The position numbers were made by a program, and so were the translations under genes. A stretch of 64,000 bases of DNA from Xylanimonas cellulosilytica DSM 15894 (GTDB taxonomy: Bacteria; Actinomycetota; Actinomycetes; Actinomycetales; Cellulomonadaceae), in assembly GCF_000024965.1 (NCBI RefSeq), contig NC_013530.1:3658001-3722000 (forward strand), in the 5' to 3' direction. Of the stretch, positions 1-7,270 are shown one piece after another (position 1 is the stretch's first letter; the number at the start of each line of letters is the position of its first letter). The notes beneath the pieces are model-generated. The model was not told the origin of the DNA and searched no databases. It saw nothing but the letters and a program-made list of their open reading frames with translations.

Positions 1-2
1 AC

Positions 3-293
3 CGCCGCGTGTGGGCGCACGGCGACGAGACCATCGCCCTGCTCGACCTGGACGCCCCCGGCCGCGTGCCGTGGTGGTCGCCCGAGAAGGCCGACGTCAC
101 GCTGCACCAGGTGCTCGTGCACCTGGTCGCGGAGCTCCAGCGGCACGCTGGGCACGCCGACATCCTGCGCGAGGGGATCGACGGCTCCGCGGGCGTGAAC
201 AGGCGGTTCGGCAACCTGTGGACGACTGTCGAGGACCGACCGGCGCACGTCGCACGGCTGCGCGAGATCGCGGAGCGCTTCCCCGTGGACTGA
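3..293 (+). CDS. DinB/DUF664-family protein, C-terminal fragment (5' end outside window)
   Basis: This is the 3' part of an open frame that enters from the left edge, so the true start is not visible; a GTG at 9 is in frame but is probably internal. The segment HQVLVHLVAELQRHAGHADILRE followed by an acidic GxxG stretch resembles the end of the DinB-like four-helix bundle (DUF664). In that family conserved histidines bind a metal and the proteins are thiol-dependent transferases or are uncharacterised. The reading ends at a TGA at 291. There is no operon partner downstream: the next gene begins 120 bp later with its own Shine-Dalgarno. Family assignment is from motif memory on a fragment of about 95 residues, so substrate and role are unknown. 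Confidence 0.7.
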   Translation, partial: RRVWAHGDETIALLDLDAPGRVPWWSPEKADVTLHQVLVHLVAELQRHAGHADILREGIDGSAGVNRRFGNLWTTVEDRPAHVARLREIAERFPVD

Positions 294-413
294 CCGGCCA
301 GGCATTCTCCGCGCCGGCCGTGGGAACGCAAGGGCTCTGCCGGATCGTCTCGCCCCTTGGCGGATCCCGTCCTAGGGTGGCGGTTGGTACCGACTCGTCC
401 GGAAGGTCACCTC

Positions 414-797
414 ATGATCGAGCGCGTCAATCCTCCGACGCTCTACCAGAGCCCCGTGTTCTCCCAGGGCACGATCGCCCCCGCCGGCCGCACGCTGTTC
501 GTCGGCGGCCAGAACGGCGTCGACTCCGACGGCGTGATGGCGTCCGGGATGGCCGCCCAGGTCAAGCAGGCCATCGCCAACGTACAGGCGGTGCTCGCGG
601 CCGGCGGCGCCACGCCCGACGACGTCGCCAAGCTCACCATCTACCTCGACCAGCGCGTGGACCCGCGCGAGGCGTACGCGGCCTCCGTCGACGCGTGGGG
701 CGAGCACCGCTGCGCGGTCACCGCGATGCTGGTCGCCGGGCTGGCGGTCCCGGGCGCGCTGGTGGAGATCGAGGCGGTCGCGGCTCTGCCCGAGTGA
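414..797 (+). CDS. RidA family protein (enamine/imine deaminase-like)
   Basis: A 127-residue protein of the RidA/YjgF/YER057c family, which forms trimers and hydrolyses reactive enamine/imine intermediates of PLP enzymes. The family hallmarks are visible: an N-terminal YQSPVFSQG stretch, Arg99 in EHRCAV (the carboxylate-binding arginine position) and the closing GALVEIEAVA strand with Glu120. The ATG at 414 is preferred over the upstream in-frame start at 357 because GGAAGG sits 8 bases ahead of it and the protein then has the usual family length. It stands alone between unrelated genes. Family membership is secure; whether it deaminates 2-aminoacrylate or belongs to a divergent Rid subgroup cannot be told from sequence. 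Confidence 0.88.
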   Translation: MIERVNPPTLYQSPVFSQGTIAPAGRTLFVGGQNGVDSDGVMASGMAAQVKQAIANVQAVLAAGGATPDDVAKLTIYLDQRVDPREAYAASVDAWGEHRCAVTAMLVAGLAVPGALVEIEAVAALPE

Positions 798-816
798 CGG
801 CCCGGCCGGGCGCCCC

Positions 817-1242
817 TCACGCCACGAAGATGCAGAACGGGTGCCCCGCCAGGTCGGCGAACACCCGGAGCGGCTCCTCGTCGTCGTCGGACCGGTCGAG
901 CAGCAGCGTGGCGCCGAGCGCGAGGGCGCGCTCGGTCTGCTCGTCGAGGGCCGCGACGTCGGGCACGGTGGTGTCCAGGTGGAGCTGCTGCGGCACCTCC
1001 GCCGCAGGCCACGTCGACGGCGACAGGCTCTCCACCTGCTGGAACGCGAGCTGGAGGCCGCCCGGGTTGCGCAGCACCAGCCAGTCCCGCTCCTCGGGCG
1101 CGACGTCCGCGATGTCGGGCTCGGCCGGCTCGTCGCCGGCGCGATAGGTCAGACCGAAAAGCTGACGGTAGAACTCCGCGAGCGCCCGCACGTCCGTGGT
1201 GTCGAGCACCACCTGCGCGATGAGCGGGAACTGGTTCGGCAT
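817..1242 (-). CDS. VOC (glyoxalase/bleomycin-resistance fold) family protein
   Basis: 141 residues with the paired beta-alpha-beta-beta-beta modules of the vicinal oxygen chelate fold. The first half is VVLDTTDVRALAEFYRQLFGL, the second half LHLDTTVPDVAALDEQTERALALGA, and it closes with the common ADLAGHPFCIFVA end. The start at 1242 (MPNQF) is chosen because a GAGGGAG Shine-Dalgarno lies just upstream; the longer frame to 1326 overlaps the divergent methyltransferase promoter. Proteins of this subgroup are usually annotated only as VOC or glyoxalase-like. It is divergently transcribed from the rRNA methyltransferase with about 90 bp between starts. The ligand is unknown. Confidence 0.85.
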   Translation of the reverse strand: MPNQFPLIAQVVLDTTDVRALAEFYRQLFGLTYRAGDEPAEPDIADVAPEERDWLVLRNPGGLQLAFQQVESLSPSTWPAAEVPQQLHLDTTVPDVAALDEQTERALALGATLLLDRSDDDEEPLRVFADLAGHPFCIFVA

Positions 1243-1333
1243 GGCTGCTCCCTCGGGTGACGACGGGGTGCGACGTCGGGGGTACGACGACGGGGCCGGC
1301 GGCTTCGTCCACGCTATCGGGGACAATGGCCGG

Positions 1334-2569
1334 GTGCAGTGCCACCACTACGACGCCGGCCGCTGCCGCTCGTGCACGCTGCTCGACGTCGCCTATCCCG
1401 TGCAGGTGGCCGACAAGGAACGGCACGTGCGCGGGCTGCTGGAGCCGTTCGCGCCGGACGCCGCATGGCTGCCCCCCGTCACGAGCGCCGAGGGCGGCTT
1501 CCGCAACAAGGCCAAGATGGTGGTCACGGGCACGGTCGAGGAGCCCGTCATCGGGATCGTCGGGGCGCTGCCGCAGGGGTACGACCGGGTCGGACACCGC
1601 GGACCCACCGGCGTCGACCTCACGGACTGCCCCCTGTACCCGCCCACTCTGCAGGACGCGTTCGGCCCGCTCGCGGAGCTGGTCACCCGGGCCCGCCTCC
1701 AGCCGTACGACCTGACGCCGTCGCGCGGGCGGGTCACGCCGCGCGACGCCGCCGGGCGCGGCGAGCTCAAGCACCTCATCGTGACGGTCTCCCCCGCCGG
1801 TGCGCTCATGGTCCGCCTGGTGCTGCGGTCGCAGGAGCCGGTCGCGCGGCTGCGCAAGCACCTTCCGTGGCTCCAGACGGCGCTGCCGAACCTCGCCGTG
1901 CTGAGCGTGAACCTCCAGCCCGAGCACAAGGCCGTGCTCGAGGGCGAGCGGGAGATCGTGCTCACCGAGCGCGAGACCCTGCCGATGACGCTGCCCGTGC
2001 GGCCCGGCGGGCTGACCCTGCACCTGCGGCCGCAGAGCTTCTTCCAGACCAACACCGACGTCGCCGCCGCGCTCTACCGGCAGGCCGCTCAGTGGATCGA
2101 CGACGTCGCACCCGCGAGCCTGTGGGACCTGTACTGCGGCGTCGGCGGCTTCGCGCTGACGTGCGCGGCACCCGGGCGGGCCGTGACCGGCATCGAGATC
2201 TCCGCCGAGGCGGTGGCCAGCGCGCAGGTCACGCGGGCCGAGCTGGAGGCCACCGACGGCGGGCCGGCCGCGATGGCCGGCGTCCGGTTCGCGGCCGGGG
2301 ACGCGACAGCGTTCGCGCTGGGCTGCGACCCGGCCGACGTGCCCGAGCTCGTCATCGTCAACCCGCCCCGCCGCGGCATCGGCCCCGCGCTCGCGGACTG
2401 GCTGGAGTCGTCATCGGCGCGCTGGGTGCTCTACTCGAGCTGCAACGCGGACACCCTCGCGCGCGACCTGGAGCGCATGCCGTCGCTGCGCCCGGCGAAG
2501 GTGCGCCTGCTCGACATGTTCCCCCAGACCCGCCACTACGAGGTCCTCACACTGCTGGAACGCCACTGA
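1334..2569 (+). CDS. rlmC: 23S rRNA (uracil-C5)-methyltransferase, RlmC/RumB type
   Basis: 411 residues. The N-terminal CHHYDAGRCRSCTLL provides the cysteines of the iron-sulfur cluster found in RumA/RumB-type m5U methyltransferases. The SAM-binding motif is DLYCGVGGFAL, the catalytic-domain motif is VNPPRRGIG, and the nucleophilic cysteine is in YSSCNADTLARDL near the C terminus. The family methylates a uridine in 23S rRNA using SAM (U747 in the E. coli RlmC reaction). There is no TRAM domain, which favours RlmC over RlmD. The GTG at 1334 places the first Cys of the cluster at residue 3, as is usual; the in-frame extension to 1196 overlaps the VOC gene. Monocistronic; the 3' end runs into a repeat tract and IS. 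Confidence 0.85.
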   Translation: MQCHHYDAGRCRSCTLLDVAYPVQVADKERHVRGLLEPFAPDAAWLPPVTSAEGGFRNKAKMVVTGTVEEPVIGIVGALPQGYDRVGHRGPTGVDLTDCPLYPPTLQDAFGPLAELVTRARLQPYDLTPSRGRVTPRDAAGRGELKHLIVTVSPAGALMVRLVLRSQEPVARLRKHLPWLQTALPNLAVLSVNLQPEHKAVLEGEREIVLTERETLPMTLPVRPGGLTLHLRPQSFFQTNTDVAAALYRQAAQWIDDVAPASLWDLYCGVGGFALTCAAPGRAVTGIEISAEAVASAQVTRAELEATDGGPAAMAGVRFAAGDATAFALGCDPADVPELVIVNPPRRGIGPALADWLESSSARWVLYSSCNADTLARDLERMPSLRPAKVRLLDMFPQTRHYEVLTLLERH

Positions 2570-2587
2570 CCTGCCACCCCGGCCCGC

Positions 2588-2637
2588 CCGGTGGTTGAGC
2601 CACCCCATCCGGTGGTTGAGCCACCCCATCCGGTGGT
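2588..2637. repeat. 21-bp tandem repeat and left half of an IS-split palindromic element
   Basis: Two tandem 21-bp units (CCGGTGGTTGAGCCACCCCAT) at 2588-2608 and 2609-2629 are followed by a third start, CCGGTGGT, which is cut at 2637 by the IS left end. The unit is a shortened form of the 25-bp palindromic element found elsewhere in the window. The missing right part of the third unit reappears at 3984, directly after the IS. Confidence 0.85.
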
Positions 2638-2687
2638 TGAATCGGCCTGGGTTTGTCGGAGGCATGATTCAACCCGGAGAGGGAGTC

Positions 2688-3017
2688 ATGCCTGCACCGA
2701 AGAAGTACGACATCGAGACCCAGCAGCGTGCCGTGCGGATGTATCTGGACCGTGTGGCGGAGGACGACGGGATCTCGCAGCTCAAGGCGCGCACGGAGGT
2801 CGGTGAGCTGCTCGGGATCAACCAGTCCACGCTGCGGAACTGGATCAAGCGTGAGAGCAAGGATCCCGCGCTGGGCATGGTGTCCTCGACGCCGGCGAGT
2901 GCGGAGGTCGTCAAGCTCCGTGCTGAGGTCGCCCGGCTGAAGCGGGCCAACGAGATCCTCAAGACGGCGTCAGCGTTTTTCGCCGCGGCGGAGCTCGACC
3001 GCAGACTCGGACAGTGA
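2688..3017 (+). CDS. IS3-family transposase OrfA
   Basis: 109-residue first frame of the IS. An HTH_Tnp_1-type domain (about residues 5-60, with a GELLGINQSTLRNWIKRE recognition region) is followed by a heptad-rich segment, SAEVVKLRAEVARLKRANEI, that ends in the widespread OrfA signature LKTASAFFAAAELDR. In this family OrfA binds the terminal repeats and regulates transposition. The ATG at 2688 is preferred because GGAGAGGGA lies immediately upstream; ATG 2664 is an in-frame alternative. The stop at 3015-3017 overlaps the OrfB GTG by four bases, and the OrfA frame contains a T5 run just before the end that could allow -1 slippage into OrfB. Confidence 0.92.
   Translation: MPAPKKYDIETQQRAVRMYLDRVAEDDGISQLKARTEVGELLGINQSTLRNWIKRESKDPALGMVSSTPASAEVVKLRAEVARLKRANEILKTASAFFAAAELDRRLGQ
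2975..2981 (+). other. Candidate -1 programmed frameshift site (G TTT TTC)
   Basis: The zero-frame codons TTT TTC in the OrfA motif SAFFAA follow a G. Slippage by -1 gives GTT TTT and joins directly the OrfB frame, which is open from here through 3014. IS3 elements normally make the active OrfAB transposase by -1 slippage in this overlap. The heptamer is not a perfect X XXY YYZ site, so efficiency is uncertain; OrfB could also be made from its own GTG. Confidence 0.4.
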
Positions 3018-3952
3018 TCGACTACGTGCGTCAGCACGCGGGTCGTTTCGGGGTCGAGCCGATCTTGACGGTGCTCGCCGAGCATGGCATCAAGGTCGCC
3101 CCGAGCACGTACTGGGCCCACGCTGCCCGCGGCTTCGGTCCCACGAAGGCCGAGCTCGACGACGCGTTCGCTGCGAACGAGGTCTACGACCTGTGGCGCC
3201 AGGCTCACGGCCTCTACGGGCGCCGCAAGCTGTGGAAGAGCGCCCACCGGGCCGGGCACGGCTGGGGCCGCGACCAGATCGAACGGCTCATGAAGATCGT
3301 CGGGATCACTGGCGTCTCGCGTGCCCGCAGGACGACCGTGACGACGGTGCGTGACGACCGGGCACCGCGGCATCCGGACCACATCAAGCGGCGCTGGTCA
3401 TGGCCCACCCGGCCCGATCAGTGGTGGGTGGCCGACTTCACGTACGTGTGGACCCCGGTCGGGTTCGCCTACGTCTCGTTCATCACGGACGTCTACTCTC
3501 GCCGGATCCTGGGCTGGAGAACCGCGACGACGAAGGAGACCTCGCTCGTGTCGTCCGCGCTCGAGCAGGCCCTGTTCACGCGCCGACGCACGAACTACCA
3601 GTTCACCACCACCGGACTTGTCCATCACTCGGATGCCGGGTCTCAATACACGTCGCTGGCGCTGACCGAGGCACTGCGCGAGGCGGGGATCACCGGATCG
3701 ATCGGGACCGTGGGCGACGCGCTCGACAACGCGCTCATGGAATCGACCATCGGCCTGTTCAAGACCGAGATCCACGCCTTCGCCACCGGGCCGTTCACCA
3801 CCTGGCGGGACGTGGAGAAGGCCACCGCCGCATGGGTCCACTGGTTCAACCACGACCGCCTCCACTCAGCGATCGGAGACATCCCGCCCATCGAGTTCGA
3901 GACGGACCACTACGCTGCAACCACCAGCCCCGGCAACCTCGCCGCGGCCTGA
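3014..3952 (+). CDS. IS3-family transposase OrfB (DDE integrase)
   Basis: 312 residues. An HTH_21-type N-terminal region contains LYGRRKLWKSAHRAGHGWGR. The rve integrase core follows, with catalytic Asp in WWVADFTYVWT, second Asp in VHHSDAGSQYTS and Glu in DNALMESTIGLFKTE, the D-D-35-E pattern of IS3 transposases. It is probably translated mainly as an OrfAB fusion after -1 frameshifting; the GTG at 3014 overlaps the OrfA stop. All catalytic residues are present and the frame is intact up to a TGA 5 bp before the right terminal repeat. Function assigned from the family: cut-out-paste-in transposition through a circular intermediate. Confidence 0.95.
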   Translation: MIDYVRQHAGRFGVEPILTVLAEHGIKVAPSTYWAHAARGFGPTKAELDDAFAANEVYDLWRQAHGLYGRRKLWKSAHRAGHGWGRDQIERLMKIVGITGVSRARRTTVTTVRDDRAPRHPDHIKRRWSWPTRPDQWWVADFTYVWTPVGFAYVSFITDVYSRRILGWRTATTKETSLVSSALEQALFTRRRTNYQFTTTGLVHHSDAGSQYTSLALTEALREAGITGSIGTVGDALDNALMESTIGLFKTEIHAFATGPFTTWRDVEKATAAWVHWFNHDRLHSAIGDIPPIEFETDHYAATTSPGNLAAA

Positions 3953-3983
3953 CCAACGCCTCCAGCGAACCCAGGCCGATTCA

Positions 3984-4152
3984 GGTTGAGCTTGTCGAAA
4001 CCACCCCACAACCGAACGCGCCCGGTGGTTGAGCCTGTCGAAACCACCCCACGACCGAACGCGCACCTCCCCGGTGGTTGAGCCTGTCGAAACCACCTTC
4101 CAGCGCGGGGTGGTTTCGACAAGCTCAACCACCGGGTGGCTCAACCACCGGG
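3984..4152. repeat. Palindromic repeat cluster B (REP/BIME-like)
   Basis: It holds the right half of the IS-split unit (3984-4005), two forward 25-bp copies (4024-4048, 4073-4097) and one inverted copy (4109-4133). The last forward copy and the inverted copy are separated by TTCCAGCGCGG. A shortened copy follows at 4135-4152. Each unit has a 7-bp stem GGTGGTT/AACCACC, and the forward/inverted pair can form a much longer hairpin. The cluster lies between the IS and the convergent 3' end of the zinc-finger gene. Confidence 0.9.
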
Positions 4153-4163
4153 TTGGGGTCGGG

Positions 4164-5762
4164 TCAGCGGCCGTCGACCGGGACCGGGGTCGCGGTCGCC
4201 GGGGTCGGCACCGGGGTGGTCAGCGTGAACGTGATCTGGCGGGAGCGGCACGCGACGGTGCGCAGCAGCCACGTGCCGTCCGGGACCCCGCGAACGCCGT
4301 CCGCGGACCGGGCCCAGACGCCGTCCAGCCCGCTCGACGGGGTGGCGTCGTCGCGCGTGAGCAGCCTCGTCTGCCCGTCGGCGCCGGTCAGCGACACGGC
4401 GTAGCGCTGCCAGTGGTCCGCGCCGCACGCCCCGGGCACCGTGACGACGACGGACGTGGTCGTCGGCGGCGGCTCGGGCGACGGTGACGGGGAGGCCGTC
4501 GGCGACGGGGTGGTGGTCGGCGTGGGCGAGCCCGCGGGGGTCGGCACGACGACGGGTGCCGACGGCGACGCCTCCGCCGTCGGGGTTCCCTGGTCGGGGG
4601 TCGGCGAGCTGCTTCCCGTCGGGCCGGGCGACTGGCTCGGGTCGTCCGGCTGGCTCCCCGGCGATGCCGTGGCCGCGCCCTCGGGGGACGGTGCAGCATC
4701 CCCTGCCGTGGGGTCCGGCACCGTCGCGTCGGTCGACGTGGCTGTGTCGGTCCCGGACGGGTCCAGGTCCGCCGGCACCGACGCGGGACCGGTCGACTCG
4801 GGCCCGGTCGACGCGGCGCCCGTCGCGGCGGACTCGGGCAGGACAGGGCCGGTCGGCTCGGGGTCGGTCGGAGCAGAGCCCGGTGTCGTCGGGTCGTCCG
4901 ACACCTCCTCGGTCGACGTCGACGCCGTGCCGCTCGGCGAGACCACGGCGGGGCCCGCGCCGTCGGCAGCCGGTGACGGCGCCGTGGAGCCGCCCGAGAA
5001 CACGAGCGCGGCGGCCACCCCGGCCGCGACGACGACGCCGGCCGCCCCGCCACCGACGACGAGCGCCGCACGCGGGCCCGAGTGGAACACCGTGCGGGCT
5101 CCGTCGCGCAGCACGCCGAGCCCGGCCCCCGCGCCCAGCAGCGAGAGGGCGCCGCCCGCGCCTCCCCCCACGGCCCCGGCGGCACCGACGACGGCGGGGC
5201 CCGCCACGGGCGCGATCATCGACCCGGCCAGCGACCCGGCCATCGGGCCCGCCGCAGCAAGGCCGGCACCACCGGCCAGCAGCAGCGGGGCGGCGTCGCG
5301 CAGCGCCCAGCCGGCCTGCCGGACGTCGATGAACGCGCGCATGCAGTCCTGGCAGCCGTACAGGTGCTCCTCGAGCATGCGGCGGGCGCGCGCCGGGAGC
5401 CGCTGGCGGGAGTAGTCGGCGAGGGAACCCCGCGTGGCAGCGCAGGCGTTCGAGGCGTGCGCGGCAGCCCGTGCGTGCGCGGCCGCGAAGCCCGCCGACA
5501 GGCCGCGCTCGGCCTGGCGCAGGCGCCGCTGGACGACGCCGAGCGGCAGCCCGGTGCGGTCGGCGATCGTCGGGTCGTCGGCGGCGTCGACATGCTTGAG
5601 CCACAGGAGCCGCTGGTCGTCGTGCGGCAGCCCGGCGAGCGCGGCACGGACCAGTTCCGGGTCTGCCGTGCCGGGGTCGCCAGGGCCAGGGCCGACGACG
5701 AGAGCCCGCATCCTGGCGATGGCGTCGTCGACGCGCACCGGTTCGCGACCCGCTGTGACCAC
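4164..5762 (-). CDS. Sigma-70 region 4-like / zf-HC2 membrane fusion protein
   Basis: 532 residues from GTG 5762 (an AGGGG lies 7 bases upstream; ATG 5816 would add 18 residues but lacks a ribosome site). Residues 35-92 look like sigma region 4, with DDQRLLWLKHVDAADDPTIADRTGL then GVVQRRLRQAERGL. A putative anti-sigma zinc finger follows: Cys107, then His133-x3-Cys137-x2-Cys140. A Gly/Ala-rich stretch leads to a transmembrane helix at about 232-255, then a Pro/Thr/Ser-rich extracytoplasmic linker of some 200 residues and a small C-terminal domain beginning ACGADHWQRYAVSLT. Region 2 of sigma is absent, so it is not an ordinary sigma factor; a membrane-tethered regulator is the inference. No partner gene is adjacent; both flanks are repeat clusters. 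Confidence 0.65.
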   Translation of the reverse strand: MVTAGREPVRVDDAIARMRALVVGPGPGDPGTADPELVRAALAGLPHDDQRLLWLKHVDAADDPTIADRTGLPLGVVQRRLRQAERGLSAGFAAAHARAAAHASNACAATRGSLADYSRQRLPARARRMLEEHLYGCQDCMRAFIDVRQAGWALRDAAPLLLAGGAGLAAAGPMAGSLAGSMIAPVAGPAVVGAAGAVGGGAGGALSLLGAGAGLGVLRDGARTVFHSGPRAALVVGGGAAGVVVAAGVAAALVFSGGSTAPSPAADGAGPAVVSPSGTASTSTEEVSDDPTTPGSAPTDPEPTGPVLPESAATGAASTGPESTGPASVPADLDPSGTDTATSTDATVPDPTAGDAAPSPEGAATASPGSQPDDPSQSPGPTGSSSPTPDQGTPTAEASPSAPVVVPTPAGSPTPTTTPSPTASPSPSPEPPPTTTSVVVTVPGACGADHWQRYAVSLTGADGQTRLLTRDDATPSSGLDGVWARSADGVRGVPDGTWLLRTVACRSRQITFTLTTPVPTPATATPVPVDGR

Positions 5763-6208
5763 GCGACGACCCCTGTTCTCCTGTGCCCCGCTCGTGTACC
5801 CGCCCGCGGCGGCCATGATGCCAGCGCGCGAGGCGCCCGGTCCACGCGGTCGAGCCCGCGACACCCTCCGGTGGTCGAGCTGGCCCCTCCGGTGGTTGAG
5901 CCTGTCGAAACCACCCCACATCCCACCGGTTGAGCCGACGCCCTCCGGTGGTTGAGCCTGTCGAAACCACCCAAGACTCCCAGCGTGGGGTGGTTTCGAC
6001 AGGCTCAACCACCGAGGGACGTGGTTTCGACAGGCTCAACCACCGAGGGACGTGGTTTCGACAGGCTCAACCACCGAGGGACGTGGTTTCGACAGGCTCA
6101 ACCACCGAGGGACGTGGTTTCGACAGGCTCCACCACCAGGGCCGGGTTTCGGCGGGGGCAACCACCGGGAGGCGTGGTTTCGACAGGCTCAACCACCGGA
6201 GGGGGTGG
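5763..6208. repeat. Palindromic repeat cluster C, gene-free 446-bp tract
   Basis: Forward 25-bp copies lie at 5891-5915 and 5947-5971, and an inverted copy at 5989-6013 across a CCCAGCGTGGG spacer. The inverted unit is then repeated at an exact 31-bp period (starts 5989, 6020, 6051, 6082, 6113). A degenerate unit near 6143 and a final copy at 6173-6197 end 11 bp before the stop codon of the ornithine cyclodeaminase gene. The 5763-5880 part contains the leader of the zinc-finger gene and no gene of its own. Most frames read through the repeats, so long ORFs seen here are artefacts of the repeat. Confidence 0.92.
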
Positions 6209-7270
6209 TCAGCGGGGTGTGGGGACCGCCGTGCGGTCGGCGGTGGTGACCAGGGAGTACAGGTCCTTGGGGTCCTCTGGGTCGGCGATGAGGTCCAGCC
6301 ACTGCACCAGCGGGTCGGGCACACCGGTGTCCAGCAGGTCGTCGCGCACGAACTGCAGCGTCGTGAGGTCCTCGACGGCGAACCCGACCGAGTCGAAGAC
6401 CGTGATCTCGTCGTCGTCGCGGCGCCCCGGCACCCGCCCGGCGACGACCTGCCACAGCTCCGTCACCGGGAAGTCCGACGGCTGACGCTGGATCTCGCCC
6501 TCGATGCGCGTCTGCGCCTCGTGCTCGACGAACACCGACGCCCGCCGCAGCGTGGCCGGCTCCAGCTCCGTCTTGCCCGGGCAGTCGCCGCCGATGGCGT
6601 TGAGGTGCTGCCCGGCCTGCACGTCGACGTCGTGCAGCACCGTCGCGTTGCGCTTGTCCGCCGTGCAGGTGGTGACGACGTCGGCGGAACGGGCGGCCTG
6701 GCCGGCGTCGTCGCACACCACGACGTCGAAGCCCAGCGCCGTCGCGTTGCGCACGAGCTTCGCCGTCGCGGCCGGGTCGACGTCGTACACCCGCAGGTGG
6801 TCGATGTCGAGCTCGGCGCGCATCCCCAGCGCCTGGAACTCGGCCTGCGCACCCGCACCGACGAGCGCGAGCGTCCGCGCACCGCGCGGGGCCAGGTAGC
6901 GGGCCGCGAGCGCCGACGTCGCCGCCGTGCGCAGCGCGGTGAGGATCGTCATCTCGGCGAGGAACGACGGGTACCCGTTGTGGACGTCGACGAGCATGCC
7001 GAGCGCGGTGACGGTCTGGTAGCCGCGCGACGGGTTGCGGGGGTGCCCGTTGACGAGCTTGAAGCCGAACGTGGTGGCGTCGGCGGCGGGCATGAGCTCG
7101 ATGACGCCGTCGCGGGAGTGCGACGCGAGGCGGGGGCGGGTCTCGAGCTCGGGCCAGCGTTCGAAGTCGCGTTCGAGGGCGTCGGTGAGGTCGGCGATGA
7201 CGGCCTCGGCGCCGCGGCGGGCGACCCAGGCGGCGGTGGCGGGGACGTCGAGGTACGGGACGCGGGTCAT
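6209..7270 (-). CDS. Ornithine cyclodeaminase family protein
   Basis: 353 residues of the OCD/mu-crystallin family. The NAD-binding Rossmann motif is ALVGAGAQAEFQALG. The substrate-side motifs FGFKLVNGHPRN (with the active-site Lys) and AIGGDCPGKTEL (Asp equivalent to the catalytic Asp of OCD) are both present. The reaction expected for a true OCD is NAD-dependent conversion of L-ornithine to L-proline and ammonia. Its ATG overlaps the TGA of the upstream dimethylarginine hydrolase by ATGA, so the two are co-translated; citrulline/ornithine-type arginine catabolism is the likely context. The 3' end abuts repeat cluster C. It could instead act on another amino acid, as the family is broad. Confidence 0.85.
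   Translation of the reverse strand: MTRVPYLDVPATAAWVARRGAEAVIADLTDALERDFERWPELETRPRLASHSRDGVIELMPAADATTFGFKLVNGHPRNPSRGYQTVTALGMLVDVHNGYPSFLAEMTILTALRTAATSALAARYLAPRGARTLALVGAGAQAEFQALGMRAELDIDHLRVYDVDPAATAKLVRNATALGFDVVVCDDAGQAARSADVVTTCTADKRNATVLHDVDVQAGQHLNAIGGDCPGKTELEPATLRRASVFVEHEAQTRIEGEIQRQPSDFPVTELWQVVAGRVPGRRDDDEITVFDSVGFAVEDLTTLQFVRDDLLDTGVPDPLVQWLDLIADPEDPKDLYSLVTTADRTAVPTPR

Larger units (their letters stand above)
2638..3983 (+). mobile_element. Complete IS3-family insertion sequence, 1346 bp
   Basis: The boundaries are set by 26-bp terminal inverted repeats at 2638-2663 and 3958-3983, identical at 23 of 26 positions and beginning TGAATCGGCCTGGGTT. They are bordered by a 3-bp direct repeat GGT at 2635-2637 and 3984-3986, the target duplication size typical of the IS3 family. 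Two overlapping frames encode OrfA (HTH and leucine zipper) and OrfB (DDE integrase core), in the -1 phase relation typical of IS3 elements. No frame is broken, so the copy looks recently inserted and potentially active. Deleting the element and one GGT restores an intact palindromic repeat. Confidence 0.95.

Noticed and set aside
5989-6145. Regular 31-bp repeats considered as a CRISPR array
   Set aside because: Tandem units with nearly identical whole sequence and no variable spacers; the unit is the palindromic repeat found elsewhere.
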